64,000 nucleotides of DNA. Origin: Viridothelium virens (Eukaryota; Ascomycota; Dothideomycetes; Trypetheliales; Trypetheliaceae). Every line of letters begins with the position of its first letter. Within the stretch, counting starts at the first letter, position 1. The stretch lies in assembly GCA_010094025.1 (NCBI GenBank), contig ML991818.1, forward strand, positions 178,617 to 242,616. The letters are read 5' to 3'. Under the pieces are notes generated by a model. It searched no databases. It had not been told where the DNA came from and worked only from the letters and a program-made list of their open reading frames with translations. Shown here in pieces: positions 47,754 through 58,063 of this stretch. The position numbers and the translations under genes were made by a program.

Positions 47754-48343
47754 ATTCGACGGTCTGGTCGTTGTGGTTCCAAGCCTACGACAACGGTCTT
47801 GCCCAGTACAGACTTTACCAAAGAGCTTTGTACATATCTCCTCATCTGAGCTCCATCGTCTGCCCAAGGACAAGGCGCGAGCACACCACTCGATCTCTAC
47901 TCTTGCATTCTTTAGGTAATCGCAGCTTAGCTGCCCAATGTCAAACTCCCTAGCATTATAGCTTCTCAAAGTCTGTTGTGTCGAAGTTGATATCCTCATT
48001 CGTCTGGCCTCCTTAGTTCTTTGTGTTGCCATGCTTCTGAACAGCTGACTACAAAGAAACGTTACAAAGCTGTGACAACTCAATTGTAAGCAATAGCCTA
48101 GTTGTTAGAGCAATGCGTTGCCATTTCTTTGTCCTTAGTGCTTTGTTCAAGTGTGGCTAGTGGGTTAGAAAAGCGTTCGTCGCTCGCATACCTGATGTTT
48201 TTGCCTCATCCGCCGCCATTTTGAGCGAACTCCTCTCGTTCTAGAACTGGTTTTCAAAGACGTCTGGAAGTTCTTGCCCAAAGCTTTCGTCCAACGGACG
48301 TTTGTCACCAATCGTTCGTAGCGGCGGGTCAAATATTTTCAAC
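47754..48343. other. intergenic region
   Basis: Holds the 3' UTR of the previous gene and the promoter of the next. A sequence at 48093-48165 superficially resembles tRNA D- and T-arms but does not fold as one. No other feature. Confidence 0.5.
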
Positions 48344-50542
48344 ATGTCTTTCGTTTCGCTAAGCGCAGGTGGTGATAGCTACGGGCGAAGTGAAGCCGAA
48401 AAGGCAGCCCAGCAAGTATGGCACGATGAGCAGGTCTCTCGTGCTTTCAATGCTGGAGCAGCTTATGCAATCATCCGAATCTTTGAGTGTGGTTGTTACT
48501 ACATCGACCGTCATGCGTACCAGAGCTCGACTCCAGGGCGCAAGGCTGCTCCCCATTCCACATATACCTCAGTCCACGATTTTTGCCGTGGCCCTTGCGG
48601 GAAGGCGAAATGCGCGAATATTAAATGCCCGGGTTGGTGGTACACTGAAGAAGGCCGAAACCACTACGGGCCGACGGATGTCGAAGATTGTGAAGAAATT
48701 ATTAGTGAAGTCGAAAAGTGGGAAGAACGTATTCAAAAGAATATTGAGAATTATCGCGCTCTTTCCTCTCGAGTGAAGGAAATGATTCACGACATGACTT
48801 ACGAACTGGACCTTGAGAGGTTGGGCTGGGTGCTCCTTTACTCGCCTTCGTGGGAGACGCTGATGCTTAAGGAGTGGTGCCCGGAGTTGCACGACGTCAA
48901 AGAGTGGCAAAGGCGAGCTATTGAAATGGCTTTCAATGGAGCCCCACGCGAACATTATGAGTTCTGCATCGATGCAGCGTGGGAATCTTTGAAGGTTGTT
49001 CACTCAAAGGTGAGAGACCAGCTGGAGCCAACCATACTTGAACTTCAGAAGCGTCAGAGGTCTATGCCTACAGGGATGGCAATGCCGCAAGAGCCAGTCT
49101 CATCCTCTGCGCCTGATTCTCCAGTATCTCCAAGATCACTGCCCAAGCCGAAGGCGTCGACCAAGGCAAAAGGTACTCCGTTCCATTCACACTTTTCGCG
49201 ATTCAGCGCAAGCATCGTCAATACACAGACGCCAGACTGGGAAAGCGCCGTCGATTATATTACCACTGAAGAATTAAGGCAGTCTATATTTCCTGAGACT
49301 CAGGCTTCTGCTGGAGCACAGAGTCTGGATTATTTCAGCCAATCGACACGCAGACGCGGTGACCAAGTCGAAAGCCAGATTTCCACGTCGGTTCTAGTCA
49401 TTGAAGCGCCGGAGGAACCTTCACGGGAGTCATCGTTCTCAGACGCAATACCGGATGCCATAACACTCTCTTCGGATGATATAGCTTCGTATCTTCGCTC
49501 TGACTCCGATTCCTCTATGACGGAAGCTCCATCACCGAGCCACTCTTTATCCGTACCAAAGAAGGGGCGCAAGGTGTCCACGAAGCCGACCCAGAGATCG
49601 AGGCAATCTCGTATGGGTGATACTGCGGAGGGGGCATACTCAAGCAAGCATCCGAATGTTGCCTTACCGTCGGAGGCTACGGCTATGTTGTATGACGCTT
49701 TCGCAGGCTCCGAGTCTCTGTCCTCCTGGAGCTCTGGATCGTCGATGCCTCAGGATGCGGCGAGCATATCCGAGCCAAGAAGAGAGTGGAGTAATCAGAT
49801 AAGGTTTGTGGAGAGAGAGGAGCTGGAGCCAGTGGAATACCTATCCACTAGCACCTATTCCTCTACTTCATCGTTCGTCGCTGGCCTCTTAGCGCTTGAT
49901 GAGCCCGCTTCTACAGCCGTCTTTGAGCCTCGACCTCAGACTCTTGCCCCCTCTCTGAGTCAGACAATGGCTAATTCCAGGAAGCGAACGCGAGGTGACT
50001 TGGAGGGTGGAGATAACGTCATGGCGCCAACCCACCCCAGGAAGCGAATTAGATACAATTTCGAGGACGAAGCGAGCACAGTGACGCCAACCCACCCCGG
50101 GAAGCGCTCACGTCCATCGTCTCTCAAAGCCACGCCAAACTACAGCTCCCTGCGAGAACTCCTCGGAACGCGCGTTCGCAAGTTGAGCGAGCGCTACGAT
50201 TCTGACCCTCAGGAGCTCAGCGACGGCAAAATCGCTCCACCTGGTTATAACCGAATCGTCACCACCACGTTCCTCATCAGCTCGACCCTTAGCGCCGACC
50301 ATTCAGCTATGGACATCGACACCACGTCCACGACTACCGCTGATGCTACTAAACCCACGACCAACAAACTTGAAAGCAAGGGTGAGGTCTACAAGAGCAG
50401 TGGCGGGAAGATGAGTGGTAGGGGTAGCAATATCGGCAGCAGCAGGAGGACAGTGAGAGATCGGTTACGGGGCTTGGCGCAGAACTTCCGCGTCTGGAAG
50501 CTGTTCATTGGAGGAGGAGCAGTGCCAGCAGTAGCGAGGTGA
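48344..50542 (+). CDS. Large mostly disordered protein of unknown function, 732 aa
   Basis: Not recognised. Translation starts at MSFVSLSAGGDSYGRSE. The first ~240 residues look folded: a cysteine-containing segment (FECGCYYIDRHAYQ, then HDFCRGPCGKAKCANIKCPG, then WW) could bind zinc, and it is followed by a helical stretch (EEIISEVEKWEERIQKNIEN). The rest is Ser/Pro/Asp/Glu-rich. Near residue 545 onward a Lys-Arg motif repeats three times (SRKRTRG, PTHPRKRIRY, PTHPGKRSRP), resembling nuclear localisation signals, with the PTHPxKR unit duplicated. The 3' end is uncertain: after the TGA at 50540-50542 a coding-like frame (EVTIRAPSSKATKK) continues in another phase up to a GTAAGT at 50584, so an unrecognised intron or a frameshift is possible. 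Confidence 0.65.
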   Translation: MSFVSLSAGGDSYGRSEAEKAAQQVWHDEQVSRAFNAGAAYAIIRIFECGCYYIDRHAYQSSTPGRKAAPHSTYTSVHDFCRGPCGKAKCANIKCPGWWYTEEGRNHYGPTDVEDCEEIISEVEKWEERIQKNIENYRALSSRVKEMIHDMTYELDLERLGWVLLYSPSWETLMLKEWCPELHDVKEWQRRAIEMAFNGAPREHYEFCIDAAWESLKVVHSKVRDQLEPTILELQKRQRSMPTGMAMPQEPVSSSAPDSPVSPRSLPKPKASTKAKGTPFHSHFSRFSASIVNTQTPDWESAVDYITTEELRQSIFPETQASAGAQSLDYFSQSTRRRGDQVESQISTSVLVIEAPEEPSRESSFSDAIPDAITLSSDDIASYLRSDSDSSMTEAPSPSHSLSVPKKGRKVSTKPTQRSRQSRMGDTAEGAYSSKHPNVALPSEATAMLYDAFAGSESLSSWSSGSSMPQDAASISEPRREWSNQIRFVEREELEPVEYLSTSTYSSTSSFVAGLLALDEPASTAVFEPRPQTLAPSLSQTMANSRKRTRGDLEGGDNVMAPTHPRKRIRYNFEDEASTVTPTHPGKRSRPSSLKATPNYSSLRELLGTRVRKLSERYDSDPQELSDGKIAPPGYNRIVTTTFLISSTLSADHSAMDIDTTSTTTADATKPTTNKLESKGEVYKSSGGKMSGRGSNIGSSRRTVRDRLRGLAQNFRVWKLFIGGGAVPAVAR

Positions 50543-51154
50543 CTATCCGTGCGCCGAGCTCGAAGGCGACGAAGAAGTCAAAGGTAAGTGTTGGGCCAGG
50601 GCGGTGAGCGCGGTGATGAAGAGCTCCGGATTACGCGTGAGGGGAAACCGAAGTGGAAAGGTAAGTATAGATGGCCTGAGCTCCTCAAGGTAGGTTGCTA
50701 TTTTCCTTTGCCTGCTTTCAGTTTATGCAAAGTGGAACTCTGGGTAATCCCGTGACGTCAATTGGAGTTTGGCTTTCAGGAGGCTGGCTTCTGGATTTAG
50801 TTGGAGTTTGGACTTTTGGAAAAATATAGGTAAGTAATATTTCAACGCTGGCGTTACAATTACTTGAGATCATCTAGATCAGTGGATCCTTCAGAAACTA
50901 AGATACCTGTTTCGTTCCGACAACGTAACGCGTTTTCACCGTGATGATTGTATCAAAGATGTGCTCGCAACATAGTATATCCCAAATAAAAAGAAAGAAC
51001 GACCAACATCCCTCAGTAAGACGCCTTTTGCTGTTCATAACCACTATCCCCAGGAACGCCGGAACTATTTCGTCCTATCCGGTATTCTGTCACAGTTTTG
51101 TCAGTCTACTACAATCACACATGACAGCCCTCTCCCCCAAAAAGGACGACAAAC
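50543..51154. other. intergenic region, possible continuation of the upstream gene
   Basis: The first ~120 bases contain coding-like frames and two GTAAGT donors (50584 and about 50660). Beyond ~50,750 the sequence looks non-coding. Confidence 0.4.
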
Positions 51155-51517
51155 CTACTTCGCCCCTCCACCACTCTGTTCCATCTGTACTTCCAACACA
51201 TCCTTGCCATTCCCCAGATCCATCATTCGAAATACTGCCTGCGCATTCTCCTCCGTCACCACCGTCTCCTTGGGGAAAATCTTCTGGTCCCTTCCCTCGG
51301 CTGCCCACTTCACCTTGATTTCGCTCACAGTTTCCTTCGCGGCGTTTTCATCCTTTTTCTTGTACTTCGACATGAACTCGGCACAATTTGGCGACGATGC
51401 AGCGAGTGCGCTGATTTGATTGCGCAGGTCCGCAAGGGAGGTTTTGGTGGAGAGAATGAGGAAGTCGTGGCGGGAGGAGCTGCTAATGGTGAAGACGACG
51501 GGGAAAGAGGCGGCCAT
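51155..51517 (-). CDS. Small conserved-looking protein of unknown function, 120 aa
   Basis: A single uninterrupted frame from MAASFPVVFTISSSSRHD to GGGAK. Balanced composition, with an amphipathic pattern (LADLRNQISALAASSPN), a lysine-rich middle (MSKYKKKDENAAKE) and an ordered C-terminal half (EENAQAVFRMMDLGNG) suggesting a small folded cytosolic protein. No signal peptide, metal site or catalytic motif. The antisense frames over it are shadows. I cannot assign a family. Confidence 0.6.
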   Translation of the reverse strand: MAASFPVVFTISSSSRHDFLILSTKTSLADLRNQISALAASSPNCAEFMSKYKKKDENAAKETVSEIKVKWAAEGRDQKIFPKETVVTEENAQAVFRMMDLGNGKDVLEVQMEQSGGGAK

Positions 51518-52956
51518 TGTGCATGAGAGTTAGACTCAATGAATGGTGTGGAGCACGTCGGAGGTCTTGAAGATTTTGAGTATGGTGAATATTGGGTTGA
51601 AATTGTTGATGAAGCTACGAGGGTCCCAGAACGTGCTGAGTTGGCTGTCGAGGTGACATCGTGGGATGTCGTGGTGGGCTTGTATCAGACACCTCGGTTA
51701 CGTCATAATCGTAGGAGGGCTTTCCACTCACGGAGCTTGGGCGGCTGAAGAAAACTTGGCAGAATGTGGAAACCAATCGAGAACTTACCGTGGACTCTGA
51801 TCTAGTTCTCAATATATAGAGCTTGAAATCGGTTGATGATTGGTCCGAGCAGGTACTTACCCATTCTATACGTGAATCCGATTCTGAAGGCATTTTCATA
51901 CTACAGTCCATTATTGACACCAGCAAAAAATCTTTGTAATGCGCTGTCCATGCTAAGTATCCAATATGCATACGTTAAGGGTAGCGAATCCTCCCCAGCA
52001 AATGTATCCTGCACGTTCAGATAGGCCCAGTACATCGGAGTACCATGGATGATCTCGAACTTTTGTCGTCCAGCACAGCAAGCATCCTACATTTGGTGTC
52101 GTTACCAGAGTCGTCCCACCTTCCACAATGGAAAGCAAAGCAAGCGATAGGAGGAGAAGTCATGGATTTAATCAGATAGGACCCCAATTCAGAAAGTCTT
52201 GAATATCTTTGACGGGAGAGAAGCCTGGGGCACGTTATAAAGGAATAAAGTAGCGGAGTCTGGATAGGAAAAAGCGAGAAGCGACAGGCAGGAATCGCGA
52301 CGAACAATTTCGCAGTCAAACAATAAAAACTCAGAGGAGACGACGGTAGTCTGAAAATTAGACTGTCTTGAGAATTTGATTATCCAGGAAGCTCAGAAGA
52401 TTCGGTGATTCGATGCCGTGAGGCGATACGACGCAGACGATAAACGGCCAGCTGAAATGAAGCTGTAACGATGTCGAACTCGAATGCCTACAATAGGCGT
52501 CCCCAGTCTGGTCCTGCACGAGATTTGACCTTGCAGGACCCAGTGGACTTGCATACGCAGCGAACATCTGAAACTTACTCCCCTAACAGTGCTGAGAGCG
52601 CCACCAACGTGTTCCTGGTTTTCTCATTCCCGAGCGGAAAAACCGTTTGTTCCCTCTGAGCCTAAATCGATTAGCAAATCTGTTGTCTTGGAGTTTCGTT
52701 TCAGCAAACTAGGCGGCACGCATCTTCTAAAATCTTCGAGTGCCTTGCGTACTCCTCCCGTATCCTGGTCGCCCGTGCATCATAGCTGAATCAAGGGTCC
52801 GAAGCAGCTGTGGCAAAGAATGCTTCGTGATCTCATTTATATGATCCGTGGGCCAGACGGTCTTACCCAGCTTCTTTGCATTCCCATTTTCGAGTCTCTT
52901 ACGGACAGACTCAGGCCTAAAAACTCTAAGATATCCATTCCAAAACTCCAGCCATC
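51518..52956. other. intergenic region, no supported gene
   Basis: About 1.4 kb with fragmentary frames on both strands, none holding together over more than ~100 codons. It may hold decayed coding sequence. It separates general gene space from the second metabolite locus. Confidence 0.45.
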
Positions 52957-54006
52957 ATGAGTCACCTCGTTATTCGGAGGTATCTTGGTCTTTTCCTTTT
53001 CACAGTGGCATTTCCAAAGGAAAGCAGACCATCTCCACTAGCGAACAGGATTGGACAAAGATACGCTCAAGATCAAACACCGGCCATACCTTTATTTTAC
53101 TTTTCCGATGGTAAACAAGCAGAAAATATGATCGTGAGATCCAGCGGGGAGATCTTAGTTACCATAGATACAGCTCCTGAATTATATCAGATTGATCCTT
53201 TTGCGAATCAGACTGGTGGGATTGTACATTCCTTTCCAAATTACACAAGCTTATTTGGAATCGTCGAGTTGATTAATGACGTTTTTTACATCATCGCAAG
53301 CAACTTCACCGGTCCACCAAATTACTACGGATTCGAGGGCACGGCCAGTATCTTGGAGCTAGATCTCAGAGAAGCTCCAGATCCTTTGGTTTTCCAAACT
53401 GGACTGAAGGTCACAAAAATCGTCGATGTCCCTGAAGCACAGTTGCTCGATGGTCTGGCCATCATCTCCCAGTCCAAGGGGCTTCTCATGAGTGGGGATG
53501 CGCAGACTGGAACGCTGTACCTGATCAACGTGCTAAATCACACTACGACTGCCGTGCTCCAAGATGAGCTCTTGAGCGGAATTAACCAAGAAGCGACTGC
53601 AGGACTAGCGCATATTGGAGTGAATGGCTTGAAGTATCACAACGGGATTTTATATTGGAGTAACACAGCTCGAGGCATCTACGGACAGGTACCAATCAAC
53701 AGCGACACTGGGCATGCAACTGCCAAGCCATCTGTACTGGCAAACTATGCTACAGACATTGACGATCTGAGCTTCGACGCTTCAGGGGACCAGTTTATCT
53801 CTGAGGACGAGAGAGGCATTTTGCTCCGACCAGCAGGAACAAGTGCAGCAAAAAATCGTACGCGACTTCTCACGAGCTTACCTGGCGCAGATGCCAATGC
53901 ATTTGGCAGAACTCTGCGTGATAAATGTGTGCTTTATGCTGTTTTTGCAGGGGAACCTTCGGGAGTTGCATCAATTGATCTTGGAAAACAGGGCTTCTGT
54001 GGTTGA
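52957..54006 (+). CDS. Secreted six-bladed beta-propeller protein (SMP-30/gluconolactonase-like)
   Basis: Intronless, 349 residues. A hydrophobic N-terminus (YLGLFLFTVAFP) suggests a signal peptide. The body shows propeller-blade repeats: QAENMIVRSSGEILVTID, ELYQIDPFANQTGGIVHSF, LLDGLAIISQSKGLLMSGD, GLKYHNGILYWSNTARG and DDLSFDASGDQFISEDE. These match the SMP-30/strictosidine-synthase-like superfamily, whose members include lactonases and, in several fungal terpenoid and tropolone-sesquiterpenoid clusters, hetero-Diels-Alderases (EupfF/AsR5 type, from memory). Several Asn-X-Ser/Thr sites occur. It sits at the left end of a group with a hydrolase, a UbiA cyclase, a P450 and a methyltransferase, which suggests a role in that pathway; hydrolysis, isomerisation or pericyclic catalysis cannot be told apart from sequence. 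Confidence 0.85.
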   Translation: MSHLVIRRYLGLFLFTVAFPKESRPSPLANRIGQRYAQDQTPAIPLFYFSDGKQAENMIVRSSGEILVTIDTAPELYQIDPFANQTGGIVHSFPNYTSLFGIVELINDVFYIIASNFTGPPNYYGFEGTASILELDLREAPDPLVFQTGLKVTKIVDVPEAQLLDGLAIISQSKGLLMSGDAQTGTLYLINVLNHTTTAVLQDELLSGINQEATAGLAHIGVNGLKYHNGILYWSNTARGIYGQVPINSDTGHATAKPSVLANYATDIDDLSFDASGDQFISEDERGILLRPAGTSAAKNRTRLLTSLPGADANAFGRTLRDKCVLYAVFAGEPSGVASIDLGKQGFCG

Positions 54007-54128
54007 TGCAATTTGGGGGCTTCGAACACCATGGTATTATAATACTGGAAAGGACTATTATCCATGACTTGGTCTTTCAGTATCGCTCTTTGCGACTCTC
54101 GATTAGCTCTGCTTTCTTAATCTCGTGC

Positions 54129-55037
54129 CTAGAGCAAATTTTGCGCAAACTCCTTGACTTTCTCGACCAAACCGTCGGTCCATTGAAGATGCGGCGAATG
54201 TCCACAAGGGGCCCTGTAGGTTGTCATTCTCACTCCAGGCCTTTGGGACTGCATGGCAACCATTCCCTCCTGGTAGGCGGCTGGCAAAGCTAGGTCATTT
54301 TCTGATATGAGATAGGCACAAGGTAGACCGGTGTACGCATCGTTATCAAGAACTGTGGTAAAAACTGGAGATGCCGTGAGGGTAGTCTCGTAGTGCTGAG
54401 CAATAGCCTCATCCATTCCATTGAAGAAATACTTAGCTCCCTCCTTTGTGGACAATAAGCTGTCGAATCCATGAGCCTAGATTTGAGACGAGTCAGCCGA
54501 AGTGTGACAAGATAGTACTGACAGACTGGTGGAATTTACGTGAATCACAGAGTAGGGAGGAATGATAGGATCACTGCCATCCTTGGGTTGGAAGAAGCTG
54601 TGAACAGACTCCCCCACTGGAACCAGGAATCCAGCTTCATAGAAGATTCCAAGGATTCCTCCGGCCTCCCCTCTCAGCTTTCGGACACTTGCCTGTAGCT
54701 CTGGGATCGATACAAAGGTAGCAGTAAATCCGCCTGAAGAATGGCCCAAGACTATCACTTGCTTTCCTGAGCCAATAATAAGGCTTTTCAAGAGGTCAAT
54801 CAGTACGACTGCGTCGTCTGCAGGCTGTGGATACCCGTTTGCTGGAGGCTCTCGTTCATAATCTGGGTTAGACACATCTCCCACATTCATTTTGCTAAGG
54901 TCTGAAGAGGGTAACTGGGGACAATAAGCTTCAATTCCCTGTTTCGAAAGGGCATTTATGAAAGGCTGGTAGGGTTCCGGCGTGTGGTATGAGCCAGAAC
55001 AGATGACGACGGCTAACGATGCTTCTCTGGAGGCCAT
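54129..55037 (-). CDS. Alpha/beta hydrolase
   Basis: Predicted soluble serine hydrolase of the AB_hydrolase_6-like type common in fungal metabolite clusters. Exons on the minus strand: 55037-54540 and 54476-54129 (63-nt intron) give 281 residues. The strand-turn start is LAVVICSGSYHTPEPYQPF, where the oxyanion-hole region reads GSYH. Ser100 lies in the nucleophile elbow VLGHSSGGF, an acidic residue sits in SENDLALP (Asp227), and His259 is in CGHSPHL, completing a triad. The intron interrupts VIHAHGFDSLL, which reads correctly only when spliced. It faces the beta-propeller gene tail to tail, with about 120 bases between stop codons. Possible role: hydrolysing an ester or lactone made by the same gene group; substrate unknown. 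Confidence 0.87.
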
Positions 55038-56140
55038 GTTGCAAGTAGTGGAGATTTTCTGTTTGCAGGTTCAGCAAAGATTAGTTGGTGATAAGTATAA
55101 TCATAAAGATGGTACGATAATATCCAAGCTTGAATTGTTCTGCAAAGGCAGGGCCCGAGAGGTAGGTATGGTTGCGCACCAAAATGGCTTAATCGTCATC
55201 TGTTGTAGTCTAATTGAGGTCGGCCCTGGATTCCGTAGGCAAATTGGATGAGATCGTCGGGAGCTCACCAGCACGATGCGTACGTACATGCAAGTCGAAA
55301 ATGCCGCACCTGTTGGTATGTCACCGGGATCGTTGCATCAAGTTCAAAAGCTGAACAAAGTGGGGCGAAGCATAGAGTACATTGTAATACAACGTAGAGT
55401 GCTCTAGAGTATGCCGCGAGATCCGACGACATACTCCACTTGTATGCCTGAGTCTGCGCTCAGATTGCTCGATGCGAAAGCACTTGCAGTTCGCTGCCTT
55501 GCAAGGGTCTGCGAAGACGCTCAGGGATCTTTCGAGTCAGGATTGTTGTTGCCTCGAAAAGAAAGCGTGTGGCACAGGCGGCCGTGGCTGCATGTCATTT
55601 CCCGGGCGTAGACTACTCCACTGAGAAGGTGAATGGGAAAGGCTCCGTCCTTCAAGTACGAGAAGCTACGTATGCAAGGCGCAGCAGCATATCACCAGTT
55701 CATCTCCGAAAGCGCTTGTGAAATTTAAATGGAAGTTCTCGATCCGATCGAAATCTTTTTATTCAGGTTATCATGAAGCATAGAAAACCATTTAGAATAC
55801 GCCTCAGGAGTTTTACCCGAGTCACGTGATGTTTTTGCAGGACGATACCTAGGTACTTAATGAGCCGGACCAAGTGACTCTATATGTGATCAAAACTATT
55901 CTTGTGTCTCTTTGAGCCAGATGCTCCATCCTCATATTCATTGCGCCTTGTCGGTGATCCAGACAATTTGGTCACTATACTATGAACCTATCTTTTCTAA
56001 GCCTTGATCAAGCTGTCTAGGCGTCGTTTTGCAACTTGCCTGGATCTTCAAACTTAGAACCAGCTTGTGACGACACGCAGACTCCCAATAACTCCGCGAC
56101 GTCTGTTCCCAGGCAGATCGGAATATCAGCTTGAGAACCG
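55038..56140. promoter_or_regulatory. intergenic region with TCACGTGA element
   Basis: Contains the hydrolase promoter and the 3' end of the UbiA gene. A perfect palindrome TCACGTGA at 55823-55830 could be a bHLH or bZIP site, and CCTAGGTAC follows shortly after. No coding frame is supported. Confidence 0.4.
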
Positions 56141-57091
56141 TCAGCCGACCAGCGGTAGGATGAAAATTAAAGTCATCCACAAGTTCCACAGTTTGAAAGT
56201 CAAGCGGTCACTTTCGACAGCGCGAAGAAGAACTCGAAGAGCAACCACACCAGCCAGACCAAGACTCAATGCAGTTGTCATCGAAGTCTCATGCAAAAGC
56301 CATGGACAGGTTGAGCCCCAGAATATCATGAAAGACGCGATCGTCCACCTTGCCCATTTATCTCCAACAACCAGAGGCATCGTCTTCCTCCCCTTTACGC
56401 TATCACCTTCTTGATCTGGCATATCTTGTAGATGTATGGTCGTAAAAATGATAGCGGCAATAATGCAGAACCACTGCAGCAGCTTGGGCTTCAGCGGTAA
56501 GGGGAAACCAAGAGCTACTTCCATGGCGCCTGATGTGAAAGAGACATAGCCCAAAGCGTTGATAAAATTCTTCGTAAAGAAGCTGGAATCGGCCCCTGCA
56601 AAGTTATTATACCACGTTCCTAGTACCACAAGGGCTAACGACTGGCGGGCACCACCAACCAGCAAGTAGCTGAGGCATACGGCTAGCGGGTATACTGCGA
56701 CCATCAGGAACTTTGCTTGCCGAGACGACATTCTTCCAGATGGCAGCGTTCTCCATGGCTTGTTTATCGTATCTTCTCGGATTGCATCAGGATCTTTCTG
56801 ATTGTTGATGGTGAAAGGTAGAAGATTCATCCAGATCCACAGTAAGATAAGGGGAGTCCTCAGAAGTATTTTCTTTGGACAAGGTAGCATGGATAGGTCG
56901 ATTCCGTAACTCGACGCACCTGCTGCATTAGCGAGGCCAAAGAGGAGACTGGGTCCAACGATAGTCTTAAGATCGCTTGCAGTGAAAAGCCAAACACTAT
57001 ACAAGTGGAATACCATGATACTTGTGACCCAGCTAGCTAATTGGAAGCTCATAGCACCGAGACCAGTTCCTTCGAGGTCGAATGTATACAT
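56141..57091 (-). CDS. UbiA-family membrane terpene cyclase or prenyltransferase
   Basis: Intronless, 316 residues, with about seven to eight hydrophobic helices. Two Asp-rich motifs typical of UbiA enzymes bind the diphosphate through Mg2+: NNQKDPDAIREDTINKPW (about residues 96-113, followed by RTLPSGR) and DMPDQEGDSVKGRK (223-236). The length and the INKPWRTLPSGR form resemble fungal UbiA-type sesquiterpene cyclases such as the fumagillin bergamotene synthase (Fma-TC) and its many uncharacterised relatives, rather than COQ2 or heme O synthase, which are longer and mitochondrially targeted. Predicted location is the ER membrane, substrate a prenyl diphosphate. The gene is divergent from a P450, a pairing typical of terpenoid biosynthesis. 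Whether it cyclises or transfers a prenyl group to an aromatic acceptor is undecided. Confidence 0.88.
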   Translation of the reverse strand: MYTFDLEGTGLGAMSFQLASWVTSIMVFHLYSVWLFTASDLKTIVGPSLLFGLANAAGASSYGIDLSMLPCPKKILLRTPLILLWIWMNLLPFTINNQKDPDAIREDTINKPWRTLPSGRMSSRQAKFLMVAVYPLAVCLSYLLVGGARQSLALVVLGTWYNNFAGADSSFFTKNFINALGYVSFTSGAMEVALGFPLPLKPKLLQWFCIIAAIIFTTIHLQDMPDQEGDSVKGRKTMPLVVGDKWARWTIASFMIFWGSTCPWLLHETSMTTALSLGLAGVVALRVLLRAVESDRLTFKLWNLWMTLIFILPLVG

Positions 57092-58063
57092 ATTCGTTAG
57101 ACCGTAACCAAGACCTCCGTGGTTGAGCCGTGTTGCTCGGCAGTTGGACCTAGATGAGCGGCCGCAGAACTTATATTAATGAGGCAACTTTGTCACAAAT
57201 ATTGGATTCCAAAAAAGGACAGAAAATCGAGTCACTACCAGGAAATGGCAATCTTCATTCGAATACAGGCAGCTGAGTTTGAAGAGATTTGATGTGCCTC
57301 ATGTGTGACTGGCTCACTGAAGAAAGCAAGAACGAGACTTATGAAGAAAAGAGTTCAATACGAGTAGACTCTGGCTGTAGAAGTCAGCAAAATCGTGGAA
57401 AAGTATGAAATAAGTTTTTCTGCGAGAGAAAGTAGGTAAAATACTGGGACTTCGATCAGTTCCCCCCCAAATATGGCGATATGTCTGACGTTATGACGAG
57501 GATGATGTATAACGTATTGATACTAGGGCCGATAGTCTCAAGCTGTTGGTTGCAGTCGAAATCAAGGATATTCTTCCGCACTGTTTGCTGCCTTCAGACG
57601 CAATCGATGACAAGAAGGCAATCGGGATCAGAGTGAAGCTTCAGATCCCTGGATTTGAAAATGATTTACAGCATGTGAAGCAACAAATCTTGGCTGGACT
57701 TTTACGAGTTACCAGCCGAGGGACCTTCCCGCAAGTGCATGAGACTACTGCATATGAAGGCAAGAAAAAGAGCAGACCGTTGAGGAGCTGAGCCTCTCGC
57801 GGACCCGCATTGTGGCACAGCGGGTTCGATATGTGCTAGGCCCCATTGCATTATGCATTTCGCCCTTGCCAAGACAAGGTCGTAATCAGCTGGATGATAC
57901 CCCTGTTTTGAATCAATGAGCTATCAATGTGACGTTGACAAATCTACTGGGTCTTTTGAGACATATCTCAGAGGAGTTTTAATGAAGCAGATGGCATATT
58001 TCTTTCTAGAGTAAATGGGCCTCTCTGAAACCTATTGGTCCTACAAAGTGACCGCTTCTTACA
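57092..58063. promoter_or_regulatory. divergent promoter, UbiA cyclase / P450
   Basis: A 0.97-kb shared upstream region suggesting co-regulation of cyclase and P450. Its centre holds a coding-like fragment described as a possible pseudogene. No clear factor site was identified. Confidence 0.45.
57546..57925 (+). pseudogene. possible gene fragment with frameshift
   Basis: One frame reads like protein (IGIRVKLQIPGFENDLQHV, then VHETTAYEGKKK) and then breaks near the A-rich run around 57767-57773. Coding-like sequence resumes in another phase (EELSLSRTRIVAQRVRYVLG) up to a stop near 57918. There is no start codon in context and no recognised family. It could be the decayed remains of a gene between the cyclase and the P450, or chance. 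Confidence 0.3.

Noticed and set aside
48093-48165. tRNA-like string (TAGTTGTTAGAGCA followed by GTTCAAG)
   Set aside because: The D- and T-arm-like words are present, but no 7-bp acceptor stem or anticodon stem pairs up.
52017-52319. Minus-strand frame of ~100 codons in the gap before the second metabolite locus
   Set aside because: Breaks up on both sides, no family resemblance, and extensions in other frames need implausible splicing.
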